From contig LR990042.1 in the NCBI GenBank assembly GCA_905147135.1, positions 12,081,545 through 12,145,544 of the forward strand: a stretch of DNA of 64,000 nucleotides, read 5' to 3'. Below the pieces are notes generated by a model. That model did not search any database. It saw only the letters and a program-made list of their open reading frames with translations, and was not told the origin of the DNA. Position 1 is the stretch's first letter; each line of letters opens with the position of its first letter. This document shows, piece by piece, positions 43,301 to 55,640 of this stretch. The stretch comes from Blastobasis lacticolella. Lineage: Eukaryota; Arthropoda; Insecta; Lepidoptera; Blastobasidae. A program made the position numbers and the translations under genes.

Positions 43301-43660
43301 GCCGGCAGCGTTTGGTGCTAATTGTTTTCATTTTTTGGTCGCTACGTAGAGTCCCGGGGAGATTTTGCGCATCGCACTATTTTGTGTGAGGGAATTTGGC
43401 AATTTTCCCGATGATTTTATTTGCGGGTGCTCTGGGCGGTTTTACGAGATTCCGTGACGGTAACGTGGATTTAATGGAGCGGAATTTGAGAACGTTACTT
43501 AGTTAGGTTTATTAAGTTGATTATTGACTCGATCTGGCACTGTTAAGGCTAAGTTATGGACTTCCTTCACCTCTATTGGTGGAAGAAAACCTTAATTCCT
43601 TTTAAGATTTTTACATTATTTCACCCGGGACGATATTTTCCTTCATAGTAAAAGCACAAA
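40330..43660. other. unique-looking non-coding DNA
   Basis: This 3.3-kb stretch has no recognisable repeat and mixed GC content. Open frames (up to 99 codons, 40961-41260) show no domain. The balanced composition around 42120-42420 and 43180-43480 would suit conserved regulatory or intronic DNA, which only cross-species alignment could show. Confidence 0.35.
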
Positions 43661-43669
43661 TACCTATAG

Positions 43670-43935
43670 CCATTATCGCTCACCGACATAGCCCGAAAGA
43701 ATGCCAGGCTGAAGTGGCAGTAGCAGGGCACATAGCTCAAAGATCAGTTTGGCCGATTGAGCAGTAAAGTTTTTGAGTGGTAACCACGTACCGGTAGACC
43801 GACGTCCTGGTAAAGATCGCAAGTACCACCTGGATGCGGAAGGCACAGGACCGGTCTTTGTGGAGATCTCGGGGGAAGGCCTATGCCCAGCGTGGACGTC
43901 TTTCAGCTGATATGATGATGATGATGATAATTAAT
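43670..43935 (+). mobile_element. 5'-truncated RTE-like LINE, 3' end
   Basis: GCAGTAGCAGGGCACATAGC, TACCACCTGGATGCGGAAGG, GACCGGTCTTTGTGGAG and GCCCAGCGTGGACGTC, ending CAGCTGATATGATGATGATG, match the C-terminal codons and (GAT)n tail typical of lepidopteran RTE LINEs. Frameshifts disrupt the residual frame. Confidence 0.65.
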
Positions 43936-44079
43936 GCTGCCTCTAAGTGAGATTTTGAACCTGGATCATACCACCTCGAGGCGGGCGCATTAACCGCTAA
44001 ATTTGGCCACCACGTCTACTTTGTGTTTACCTAATTACTTGTTTAAAGATATAGTAGATACTTTTCCGTTGATTCTCTA

Positions 44080-44215
44080 AACCAGAAAATGGGCAGCAGC
44101 GTAATCCTTTAAGCATATACGACACTTCGATCTCCAATCAGCAAAACCGTCCATTGATTTGGAGGAGTCTAGTCCAGCAATGGACTGTTATGGCACAATA
44201 CATTCCATGGGCTCT
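44080..44215 (+). repeat. degenerate GCAGTGGACTG-family retroposon
   Basis: ATGGGCAGCAGCGTAATCC, CACTTCGATCTCCAATCAGC and CAGCAATGGACTGTTATGGC follow the order of the copy at 9244-9530, with more substitutions. Confidence 0.5.
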
Positions 44216-44256
44216 TGAAGTGCTAAATAGCTAGGTACATAAGTACCCCTTGTAGC

Positions 44257-44575
44257 TTTGGTGGCCGAGCGGTTAGGGTATCCGACTAATAAGCGAGAGG
44301 TACCGGGTTCAATTCCGCTGTGGCCAATGACTCTTTTCTAAGTTATGTACCGATGCTCTTACGGTGAGGGAAGACATCGTGATGAAACCTGCACATTCAC
44401 GCGACTGAACATGTAAGCATGATCCAATCTGGTCAGGTTCCCCTGGTAGCAGGGTCACGGATGTCAGATGGCAGTAGCTCCACTGTCATTATCTGATCTG
44501 CCATATCCTGCAGCACGGTTAAGGCGGACCCCAGGCCCTCGTGCGTAACAGCACAACTAGCATTAACGCCAATAT
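44257..44575 (+). mobile_element. tRNA-derived SINE
   Basis: The head has an A box TGGCCGAGCGG (44263-44273) and a B box GGTTCAATTCC (44306-44316), the internal Pol III promoter spacing of tRNA-derived SINEs. The body continues GAAACCTGCACATTCACGCG and GTAGCAGGGTCACGGATGTC, ending near CGTAACAGCACAAC. Partial copies lie at 18612-18690 and 25660-25735. The head does not fold into a full tRNA cloverleaf by eye, so it is not called a tRNA gene. Confidence 0.7.
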
Positions 44576-45031
44576 GATTACTTTTTACATCAGTATTCCT
44601 CGTAAATCTCTCATCCTGATACTAAACTGCATCGAAAAGCGCATCAAGTCAACTCGGTTACGGCTAATACTTTGAGCCGTAGCATGTTTATTTAATCTTG
44701 CTCATTAAACATTTTCTTTTAAGCTCGTACGACGCTCTAGGCGGGGTTAAGTTAAATTTTTAATGCAAGGAACACGACTTGGAGGCCGCAGTAATGGGAG
44801 AGTAAATATCACAGCGTTAGGTCACGAAAACATTAAGATACATCACATCACAACACTACCATCACTATCACCAAAAAATGGGATAAGTTTTAGATGAATC
44901 TATTTGACGGATGAATTAAGGAGTCTCGCGACTTATACCGACTTATACTCACGATACCTATGGGAAGGTTAAAGCCTATTTCAATGTCTTTGCCACGGGA
45001 ATGGGTCAGAGTCCGGATCGTAATAATCGAA

Positions 45032-45066
45032 ATTTACGCGGACGAAGTAGTGGGCAAAAGCTAGTC
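45032..45066 (+). mobile_element. Helitron-like 3' terminus
   Basis: TTTACGCGGACGAAGTAGTG GGCAAAAGCTAG then T matches the end at 3762-3800. The 5' end is unknown. Confidence 0.35.
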
Positions 45067-45330
45067 GTATAAAATATAAACGTAAAAGCTACTTAAACTG
45101 AACGGATTCTGATGAAACTTTACAAGTTTGTAGTTTATTTTATACACCAGAATAACACGCTATACGCACTACCTATCTACACAACAGAATTTTATGTAGG
45201 CGTAGTCGCGGCCAACAGCTACTAGGAAATAACATTTGTACAGCTTACTACAATTCGTCACTTAAATCATATCCGTATCATATCTCGATGTTTCACTGAC
45301 CATTCACAGGACGCTGCTTATGAATGAATA

Positions 45331-46105
45331 ACACCGGCACACAAAAAAAAAAAAAAATGTCTGTACACCGGGCGCCACCTATCTACGGGCATGTTTTTCG
45401 ACCCGCTGAATACGAATTTTAAGTCAGTTTAGGCCGTCCAGCCTTCAATTTTGAGTAAATTGCAAAAAACCACAAAAAATAGCGAAAATACGATGTTTTG
45501 GCAAGAAAAAAAATTTTGACATCTAAGGCAAGCATAATTTTTATGTATTTTGATCTGTTAAATACTAATTTCAATCGTACTTTAATCATAAACTTATTTA
45601 ATTCGAAAAAAATTATAAAATATCCTTAAAAATTGCAAAAATCGTAAAAAATTTGGATCTTGGTACAAAAAATTTTGTGAACCCGGATTAACAAAGATTT
45701 TCATGTAATTTAATCTGCTTGATCTGATTCTGCAATAAATTTGGCCCATAGTCCCTCCAAACATTAATAAAATTGCAAAAAATTCATAAAATAGCAGAAA
45801 ATTGCTGCTGAAAAAATTGAAAAAAATCTTTTAATCACAATTAAACAAATTTTTTGTATTTTTTATTTACAAGATACAAGTAATTAACATCCAAGAATGT
45901 ACACAAATTGGATTTTCAACTGTTTTTCGAGGATCATCGAACATCAAATTTTCGCTATTTTTAGGGGTTTTTTGCAATTTACTCAAAATTGAAGGCTGGA
46001 CGGCCTAAACTGACTTAAAATTCGTATTCAGCGGGTCGAAAAACATGCCCGTAGATAGGTGGCGCCCGGTGTACAGACAATTTTTTTATTTTTGTGTGCC
46101 GGTGT
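45331..46105. mobile_element. 775-bp MITE with ~160-bp near-identical inverted termini
   Basis: ACACCGGCACACAAAA at the left is complementary to TTTTGTGTGCCGGTGT at the right. Pairing continues for about 160 bases through GTACACCGGGCGCCACCTAT and GGCCGTCCAGCCTTCAATTT, with differences mainly in the A-run near the ends. AATA lies on both sides (45327-45330 and 46106-46109), a possible short target duplication. The centre is AT-rich with no frame. High arm identity suggests recent activity. Confidence 0.85.
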
Positions 46106-46109
46106 AATA

Positions 46110-47540
46110 AATGCAGCTAGGAAATGCTGCAAATACTACCGCTGGGGTTTGCTGTATCAGCAATATTGAGAGTTTCGGCCAGAATCGAATTGTTGTGACC
46201 ATACACAGAAGTCAATCACCAAAACTTATTTCTAAAGTTACCATGGGCGTGTTGTAGGCACCTAACTCAATCTGCTAAATCAATATAAAAAAAAGCTTTA
46301 CTGTACATACCTAAATAAATATAATAATTTGTTATTTGTTCCTGCTCTACAATGGTATAGAATCTCGCATTCTAATAAACCTGGACCCTGGATTAACTAT
46401 TTAACACAATAATGATTGTCTCATTACAGATCGATTTTGATATTAAGAAGATGAGAAGTCGAAATGAAGATTAATTTAACTTTGAAAAGATTCCATCCTA
46501 TTCTGATTGGGCGCGAATTATAGAGACCTAGTGGGCTCGGCGCGACTTCTTTCGCATGGCGTTTTACCCCCCTACCCTATACCTACTTAACATCTACCCT
46601 ACACCTACCCTTCCCTTCCCCTACCTACCCTTTTTACTTTCATACAAACCTAAGTTAAATTGGTGCAACCGTTTTAAAATTAAACGCAAACATGGATACA
46701 TTATTGCAATTTTCCTATTGAACTCTAAATAATTAAAGATAAAATAAAGCCTATATTACTCGCTGATAATGTAGCCTTCTATATGTAAAAGAATTTGTGA
46801 AATCGACGATTAGAGACAAAATCACATTCATGTCTGTACTATGTGAGTTTTCGTCCTGGCTCACTTGTTCTCCCTTGTCTGTTGAGGTCAGTTAGATTGA
46901 GATATGCTGTGGTGTTTGAATATTGTTCTGCACATTAGTTACTTCACATGAATCTATGATAAAGTGTACATCTCGGTTAATAGCGAACTTCTTTGTTTTT
47001 ATGGTTTTATAATCTGTAACCTTTCCTATTCTCGCAGTACCTTTTTATAATATTAGTATAGATATAGATAATGCACATATAATTAAGTGGTGTAGGTAAC
47101 CCCACAACTTTGTCATCATCAACAGCCTAGCGCTTTCTACGGGGTCGGCTTTCCCATCCGTATCCACTTCTTCGGCATCGCCGCGTCGTAAGCCATCGAC
47201 ATTCGACTCAGCGATGTCAAACCATCACCTGTTTGTATTGTGTCTGTTGAGCTACACCACAATCTTGTACTTTTATTTGGTACTTAATACAGGTAAAATT
47301 GGAATTATTTAGGAAGTAATTACGGAAAGACGCATATTTTTACTTATGCCAAATGGTAGGCAATTCGATTGAATTGTAATTGCATCGCAATAGCAATTGT
47401 AGCAGAATACCAAAAAACGTGACAAACTGTAAAACTGTCAAACGCAGCTGCGTTTGCGATCCATTTACATTTCAATCGATGCATTAGTAAATTAGGAGAC
47501 TTGATACCCTGATAGAAAGTGTTCACCACTGCCTATAGAT
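46110..47540. other. intergenic, with a Helitron-like end
   Basis: At 46527-46640 the minus strand reads GCGAAAGAAGTCGCGCCGAG then CCCACTAG, with an adjacent CTACACCTACCC array. A short repeat-like GC-rich segment lies at 47118-47240. Otherwise nothing recognised. Confidence 0.4.
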
Positions 47541-47544
47541 ATTA

Positions 47545-47935
47545 GATTAGCAACACGAGGGGTGTCGCCAATGCATTGCTCACCTCCAAAACCCCAGGAC
47601 ACGTTCCTCTGGCAGCAAAAATAAGCAAAATATCCTCCACTGCCAAAGCCACGGTTCTCCAAACCCCCACCCCTTGGAGACCTTCCTCACCAACAGGGAC
47701 ATAATACTATTTAAAATTAGTTTTCTGTAAGGTGGAGGAGGTACTTCCCCAGTCGGGCTGCTCCAATTCGAATGGGATTCCCCGCTATGCCCTACCTCTC
47801 TATGGGTACTGAACCTGCCTAAAGCTATTTCTGAAATTGGAATGGTAAGTATATACATATACGATCGTGGCAAATATTCACAGAGTATCCAACAGTACAC
47901 GGCTGAACACCACGTGGGACGGCTAGTAATAATAC
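47545..47935. repeat. dispersed repeat, GGATTCCCCGCTATG type
   Basis: GATTCCCCGCTATGCCCTAC, GGTACTGAACCTGCCTAAAG and AACACCACGTGGGACGGCT match a moderately GC-rich repeat type I associate with lepidopteran genomes. The 106-codon minus-strand frame inside it looks incidental. Confidence 0.4.
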
Positions 47936-48284
47936 AGCAATTTTACTTTTCTCTTATCGGAATTCGAATATAAATTCCCATATGTCCTTCCAAAGAATAT
48001 TTTAAAAATGCTCAGTCAAATATGAATACCAGTTTTATTCAGTTTCGAGTCGAGGTGAAACAAGCCAAAGTAGACCGTATTGCAAGTGCAGATTGTTCAG
48101 ATGGTTCAAATATAAAAGGGGGCCAACATCTATTGAAAGAAAGGAATGAGAACTTCTGCTCCTGAAAGTCCGATGAGTCCAGTTGCATGGGTGTCACCGC
48201 CTTATATATTTATACCGTGAAGGTATAATACTTCATTGTAGAGATACCTACTATTTCTATAACAGCTTTAAATTTAGTTTTACC

Positions 48285-48340
48285 ATTAAAGAGCTTATGG
48301 CCTGTCTGATGGTAAGCAGGCACCGCAGCCTATTAAATAT
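48285..48340 (-). repeat. CCATCAGGTGGCC-family tail fragment
   Basis: GAGCTTATGGCCTGTCTGAT then GGTAAGCAGGCACCGCAGCC is an inverted fragment of the tail family seen at 57475-57550. Confidence 0.55.
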
Positions 48341-48449
48341 ATATAATAAAATAGTTATATATAAAGGACGCAAGTACCAGCTGGTAATACCAAAATATTT
48401 GCAATACCAGGGGTTAATTCACTCATGCGTTAATTTTTAATATCCGAGT

Positions 48450-51260
48450 TCTGTTCAAGTTTTTTTTAGGTCTTCAAGTTTAAATTTTGGTTTCCAATCC
48501 ACGGATTGTGAAAGATGATAGCGGTTTATACGCATACCCACAATATAGAGCACACTGTCAAGTCTTCAAAATGTCCGACACTGAGGTCAACAACAACAAT
48601 GTCATAGAAATGCCAGCACAGCAATTATCGCGTTCAAAATGACGGTAGTGGTGGCGAACGTTAATTTCTTTAATTCTACTTTTTGGACAGTGCGCGTTTT
48701 CCTCTAAATTTGCCGGTGTTTTCGGGCGTCGTCAGTGGGCGGCCTTTAATAAAACGAACAACGTTTCCGACACACCGCGCTGCGTAATTGTGCAGAAGTG
48801 TTTAATGAACGCTTGTTCGCCGTGTTTGCGAGCTTAGCTGTTCGCGTTGTCCTGTGGAAGCGCTTTTTAATAAAAAATAAAGATGCACCGCGTACGGAAG
48901 CTGCTAGGTTTAATAAGCGGAACTGGTTCAATGGTGTGGCATGAACGGTGTTCTATTTATTATTGTATAAAGTAGGTTCGATTATTTAATACGGCGCTAT
49001 ATCTAGTCTCAAAATAGGCGGCGCCGGGAGTGGAGTGCAAGGGGTGTACATCCCCTTATAATGAAAAAGAGTTACATAAATGTTTACTTACTTATATGTT
49101 TAACCCTGATTAAACAGTTAATTGAAAATTAAAAAACCTACCGAAAATTTATTTAATCTAATAAGAATGATTAAAAATTATAGAAATGAACGAACGAAGA
49201 ATATGAATAAAGAATAACAGTTTCAAATCGCAAACAATTGCAGAATTCGTCAGTCGTTTTATAACCGGCGTTGTTTGTTTGCAAACGCTCGCCGGTTTGT
49301 AAAATGCCGGAGGCATCTTGTAAAATATCGGGGATGTGCCGGCCGGATATTTTGTAAAAAAAAGTATGCCTGTGCCATAAGGCTCACGCCCAATGCACGT
49401 TGTAAATAGGTAAATGATTGGAAATATTAGGTTGTCCCGGATTGGTACGCGGTGCCATGTTGATAAGTGTGCGTTGTAGTATGGAATGTAATACAAAGAA
49501 AACTGTACTGTCTTGTGCAAAGTCATTACGGTGATGTATGATAAAACCTATACCTGTCTTAAACAGGCACATAGATTTACAAAGATACATAGATACGAGG
49601 TAATATAAACAACTGAGTGCTACATTGAGCGCCGCAGACTATTTACCTTAAACACCTTTAATATCAAATTATTCACTATTTTATTCAAAACCATAATGGA
49701 ATAACATTTGAGCCCAACATCCGAATAATTCGAATAAATAGATATTAAACACCAACATTATTTTAATACCAACGAAATCGCTCCACAATAAAACCGGAGC
49801 ACAAAATGGCGGGGAAATTAGCGCGACCACAAATTGCACGCACAATAGATAAATTTAATTTGCAAATAAACTTGTTTCGACCAAAATTCGGTTGCAGACA
49901 ACATTTTGCGTTCACGCATTATAAGCCCGTGCAATAATAGAGAAGTTTCACGTCGTATTAAGCGCTTTGGGAGGCAATCGGGCGTGGCGCGCCGCGGGGC
50001 GGGCCGTATAAATACGGCTCATAAATATTTAACTTTAAAAGTGAATGCATCCGCGGGAATTGAGTTTGCTAGCGGAAGCGGATTTTTTGAGTAGAATAGT
50101 TACGGCATGCTGTCAAAGAACATATCGGCAGATTTAGCGACTTTGGTTTAATTAATCCAATCTAATGATAGCAGAACAAATCTATAAATGGAGGCACGGA
50201 CCAAAAAAAAATATGGACGCTATTCCGCACTAATGAGAAGTGAAGCATGCAAAGTACGACAATTTCTTGTTAAATTGTTGTATATAACCTACACACTCGC
50301 ACACATACACCATGTCTGACAATCCGCCGCCATTTTGTTTGATTTTGTACCGCGTTATGACGCCAGTGACAGTATCAAAACCCTAACATACATGATTGAG
50401 CGGCCATTTTGTGCTTTAGTCATGAATTTAGAGAATATCTGTCCGTATTTTTCAGGTACGTGTAAAAATGCTGTTCAAGGAGGTGAGGTGACAAACGAGC
50501 TAAAAGAATGGTGGTATGCAGTAGGCCATGGAAGGTATTCGTCATGCCTGTAGCTACCTATTACCATGGCTACTTACCTTCTATCCGGATTAAACAATTA
50601 TAAGTTAGATTGCCTGAGAGAGTTTAGATGCCGCAAATAGTAGTGATAGTCACTTGGCGATTAATCGACATTTCCTATCTATTATATTAAAAATGGTACT
50701 TTAAATATTCAAATGACAAGAGCTCGCTTCCTGTGATTTTCAATGTACCAATTTTTTATTTACTCTCTAAACAAATAAAAATAACGAGATTGTTTCAAGT
50801 ACCACGTTTCAAGTAAACAGCTCTGCTAAATAATAGCAGTACAAATTTAAATAAAGAGGGTGTTCAACGCAAAGGGTCAGGGTCCAGGGAGGAGAAAACA
50901 GAACCTATGAGTAGATAGGTAAGAAATATTTTTGACACAACTTTAGTAACTTTAGTGACAAATGAGCAAAAATACTGCTGAAATGCGGTAGGTGATGGTA
51001 GGTCAACATTCATTGCTTTTTCAGGCGAGTTTTAAAACAGTATGGGTATGAATTACTAGACATGATCCAATTGAAGTTGATGTAAATTTCTCTAAAGAAA
51101 AAAAACAACAAAAAGGACACTTGTTTTTAACATTTTGTTTTATAAAATTAAAATAAAATAAAATATACAAAAAAATATACAAAAAATATTTTTTCCATCC
51201 CTGCAAATAATCTTATAGACTTTATTATTCTTTATTCGAAAGTCGAATATCCAATAAAAG
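48450..51260. other. unique-looking non-coding DNA
   Basis: No repeats or genes recognised. Moderately GC-rich patches at 48640-48900 and 49780-50080 and short open frames (up to 122 codons at 49158-49526, minus) show no domain signature. Confidence 0.35.
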
Positions 51261-51265
51261 CGAAT

Positions 51266-51307
51266 AAACGCGGCATTATTAGTGTCTATACTAATAATGC
51301 CGCGTTT
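51266..51307. repeat. perfect 18-bp hairpin
   Basis: AAACGCGGCATTATTAGT, a six-base loop GTCTAT, and the exact complement. It is the smallest perfect foldback in the window and has no neighbour copy. Confidence 0.85.
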
Positions 51308-51309
51308 CT

Positions 51310-52895
51310 TCCTACGATGTAGAGTTAGGTACCCACTACTACTAAGAGTCTCACGGTGGGTAGAGTTAAAATTGTTATGGAGCCGAAATAATTTATTTAT
51401 TTATTTAAAACAACTTTACAGTATAACAGTATTAACCAATTCACTGAAAGCTAAAGATATATGAGTATTTATTACAAAACATTATCATTCATTAATCCTC
51501 TTGCAGTACTTTATAAGTACCTATGCACGTACCTACATAATAATATGTATACCAATCGCGTATCATGTAGGTACACGTCAACGTGTACTACATAATGTGC
51601 ATATTATTTTCCTATTTGAACAGGAACGAAACACCAAAACGAACAAGAAGCTAATCATTGACCTTCCGGAGATAAAGTTTCCTAGTTTACTTAGGACAGT
51701 GTCATATATTACAAAAGTTATTATGAAATTTCGTGTTATTAGATGGCTCGTGCGACCGCAGTTTCGAATTTGACGAGCAGATGGACAAAATGACTTTTTG
51801 TTAGCATAGCCACCGCCTGAAGGTATTGTGGTAGAACGTTTTGGGTAACAATAGTTCTTATAGCTAGTAATTTCAACCCTTCTCGCAAAGATTAAGCGAG
51901 GGCACACGTATCTTCCGATCTTCTTATTCACAATAAAAACGAATGAAACCATGTACCATACTTAGTATAAATTTTGTGCACTTTTTGAAATATTTTTGAG
52001 ATATTACAGCAAATATTTCTAGACATAAAAGTAGTGAGGCATTATGCACCATGAGGTCTATACTTTGAGTGACATTAAGTAAAATACCATAGTGTCTATA
52101 TTACCACTACGCTTAATTATATTACCATAATATATCTAAATAGTATCACTATACATAATAGGTAACTCGCACAATTGCTGTGTGTTCGCGACTATGGTTT
52201 TATTCTCTTTGATTTACCTAAACTGCACAACATATTGTAAAAGAAACGCGTTGAAACTTGATCACAGCGCGAACAAGTGAGCCCCAAAATCCCCAAATTC
52301 GAAAATCCGAAAAGCCCTATTCATTCCCAGCAGCAGTATCTCGTCTGCGCGTTATTCGTTTATCATCTTTACTCTGTGGGTGCCTCCGTGGTGCCTCCCG
52401 AGTCCCGATGTTTGCTTAGGATCCGCCACAGCTCCTTCTCATATGCCGTCAAATATTTGAAACAGTTGATGGCAACTCTCTTGTCACTCGAGTGCGTCTA
52501 TCGATACGCGCTCCATTAGCGAGTGAGTGCTTCGTTGGATGATACATCGAGAACTCGAGACAAACTATCCGATTTAGCATCAGGGCTTTGTTAAATTTCA
52601 TTTGTGCGGCCTGGCGTAGGTATCTGAATCAGAATATACGTGTATGCGCATACGTATCAACAAAAAATATTCACAAAGCAATTAGCAGTCTGGAATATAC
52701 GTTTTTACGGCCAGTATTAAATTTCATGATTTTATGTTATTCCTAACGCATACTTTATTTGCACTTGTCGTATCGTGTTGTCTATGGATAATAAATGTTT
52801 TCAATCTTTCCTTTTTATCTAATAGGTTGTGCGTCAGGAAAATTACAAAAGAAAATCTATGTTTGTGTTTCTTAAAGGATATACATGGCGCTCAA
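51310..52895. other. intergenic sequence, nothing recognised
   Basis: Short frames on both strands (51501-51773 plus, 51578-51952 minus) overlap each other and show no domain. The block 52270-52520 is more GC-rich and open for 80 codons but has no recognised homology. Confidence 0.35.
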
Positions 52896-54512
52896 TGTGT
52901 TATTTATTTATTTATTTAACAATTTATTGTACACAAGAAAATTAAAGATATAGTACAAATTAGATATTAGCCAACAGGCACTACTTATCTCTAAAAATAA
53001 ATCTCTTCCAGTAGGCCTACAAAAAGAGAGATATGATAAATATACGCAGATACGACGTACACAATAATTATATACTATAAATAAATACATACATAATATT
53101 CTATACATACTAATAGGTATATATGAATAAAATAAACATATACTATATTAATACATAATATGTATTAAGGCATTGTAATACGTCTAGGCACACTGAGATA
53201 GATAGTGATCCTTTACACGCTTTTTATATATATGCATAGATTGTCTGTCACGTACTTCGTGCGGAAGAGAATTCCACAGTCTTGCTGCATGAACAGTGAA
53301 GGAATAGGAAAGGAAATCGGAATGGTGAGCAGGACTTGTTAGCATCGATCTTACGCTAGAACGACAAGGCTTATCTTGTGGACGGGCAAAGTGAAACCGT
53401 TCACAGAGGTATGAGGGAGCCGGAGAGATATACAGGACTTTATAAAGGGTGGATAGGATATGAGCATTCCTGCGTAGGCGGATTGGGAGCCATTTGAGCT
53501 GTTTTCGGTAACTTGAAATATTTGCGCAATCCATAAATAAATCGGATACATAAATTTTGAAGGCGCTCCAATTTGTTCAATATCTTCTCAGTGGCATCAG
53601 CGTAATCAAGAAGAGGAAGAAGAAGAGTTTGGACCAGAGAGATTTTAGTTTTGAAAGGTAAGGAACTTTGGAGGCATTTGAGAGAGTGAAACGAGTAATG
53701 TATTCTCTTGCTGACCTCATTGACGTGAGATACCGAGGACAAATTTGAATCAAATACGAGGCCAAGATTCTTTGCAGATTTGCTCAGTGGGATTGGAATT
53801 CCATCGTATGTAATTTGCGGGACACCATTGACATTACCAAGCTGCCTACACATATACGGGCTTCCGATGAGAAGAGCCTGAGACTTTTTGGGGTTTACAA
53901 GCAAGCCAAACGATTCAGCCCAGGCAAATATACGCTGCAAATCATTATTAATGCAGGCAAAAGCATCTTCAATGTCTGTTATTTTAAAGTGGTGGTAAAC
54001 CTGCAAGTCGTCTGCATAGAGATGAAAATTGGAAGAAATGACTGAGGTAACCGAGAACACACCAATCTGAGAAGACCTCATCAGAGTGGACCCGCTGCAG
54101 GCGACCGTGAAGGTACGAAACGAACCATGCTACCACAGAAAAGAGATATGTTAAAAGAGCGAAGAATAGCAAGAAGAACATCAAAGTCTACAGAATTGAA
54201 GGCACTGCTAAAGTCAAGCAATGTTAAAATGGTAAGAGACTTATTTTCCATCGCAAAGCGGATATCATCAGTGACTTTTAGCAGTGCTGTTACGGTACTG
54301 TGCCCTGGTCGGAAGCCAGATTGGAAAGGAGAAAGTAGACAGTTTGATGACAGGTACTGCGTGAGCTGACTGTGGATAATGTGCTCTTGGACCTTTGAGA
54401 GAAATGGTAATAGTGATATGGGACGAAAATCAGAAAAGAAAGCGGGTTTGGATGTTTTCGGAAGGGGGAAAACGTTAGCAAGTTTCCAAGTTATGTATGT
54501 AGACACATGCGT
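52896..54512 (-). mobile_element. 5'-truncated CR1/Jockey-like LINE
   Basis: The minus-strand copy runs from a reverse transcriptase fragment (54506) to a 3' UTR ending in a (TAAA)n-like tail at about 52905-52920. The 3' UTR shares CCTGTTGGCTAATATCTAAT-side motifs and GTAGGCCTACTGGAAGAG with the tails at 10.53-10.69 and 28.1-28.5 kb. It is the longest LINE copy in the window. The endonuclease domain is absent. Confidence 0.8.
53184..54506 (-). pseudogene. LINE reverse transcriptase, frameshifted fragment
   Basis: Three minus-strand frames cover the protein in order. The first (54506-54081) has NVFPLPKTSKP, DFRPISLLPFLSKV, FQSGFRPGHSTVTALLK and motif A LLDFSSAFNSVD. The second (54081-53440) has the catalytic box HLYADDLQVY, then LLVNPKKSQALLIGSPY and KNLGLVFDSNL. 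The third (53534-53184) has the C-terminal AARLWNSLPHEVR. The usual GVPQG motif between motif A and YADD is not visible, and the frame changes near 54050, consistent with an internal deletion. A second shift lies near 53550. The enzyme would copy LINE RNA at the target site; this copy is inactive. Confidence 0.85.
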
Positions 54513-54519
54513 ACCTATA

Positions 54520-55640
54520 CCATTACGGCTTTCTTCCTATTCTTTCTTTCTCTAGTACCTTTATGACTTCTAGATAGAGAGAGGTTCTCAATTTCATTAT
54601 CTATCTTACATTTGACCAAAGTTTCTACTAGGTATAGAGGTACCTGAACGTATACAAAATACACGATATTTTACAAATGGAGATCATATGTTTCTCGCCT
54701 AATGAAATTGGTTATGGAAGTGTAGACGTAAGAACAAAGAGAAAATCTGGACCGTTATCAATAATTTGTTAATTTTTTTACAAAATAAAGTCGCAGAACT
54801 ACGCGTAATTTTTATATCAACCATACAAACGTATACCCTCAACCTAGGATCAAGAATCAAATGGATATGACAAGTGCGTATACCCGAAAGGGACAGACTC
54901 AAAGTACCAGTGTTGCAACCTCTACCAACATGTAGCCCCAAAATGTTTGAAAAATCACCTATAATATTATAAGCTAAATGAGACAGTACGTATCAGACGT
55001 ACATCATGTGAATAAATTTACTAGAGTGCGCGTCATAACGAATAAATCAGTGATAAAATATACTCTTTACTGCGTAAGGTCTTTGCAATTTTTACAAGAC
55101 TATTTAATTTAGTTCCAGTTCATTATCTTCGCGCACTCTATACTTCGGTTTTTAATTAAAACAAAGACATGAGCACAAAGCGTCACGTACGATGAGTGTT
55201 CAAAACAGAGAGCAAAATATATCATTCATTTTAGACCAAAAACTCGAAAGTGCCAGCCAAAAAGAACTATTGTAGGTAATTTTCAGATAGAGTATACAAT
55301 TCCTAACATTTTATATGATGGCGTCAAATCTGTAGGTACGTAAACCAACACCTCTATGTATCACTGGGCGTACAGCAATAGATAAATTTAGGGCCCATAT
55401 AAAAAATTAATACCCCACAACTAAGATAATTTATCAGTACCACAGCTGGTATCACTAAAACGCTTGTAACCCGAACAAATAAAAAGTATCATAAAATACC
55501 GGACTGAAGCTTGACTTCACTTATTCCAAATTTGGTCCAACAGGACAACAAATAATGTCTTCGTCCTTTTCATTCTTAGCAAATTTTGTATGTTGTGATC
55601 TCGTTCATGCATGGTATTATTATTAGCTTGTCATCTCTAT
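54520..55640. other. intergenic sequence, nothing recognised
   Basis: AT-rich with one minus-strand frame of 80 codons lacking any domain signature. Confidence 0.4.

Noticed and set aside
44259..44335. tRNA gene on the plus strand
   Set aside because: Internal promoter boxes are present but the anticodon arm and acceptor stem do not fold properly; the downstream body recurs at 18.6 and 25.7 kb, so it is a SINE head.
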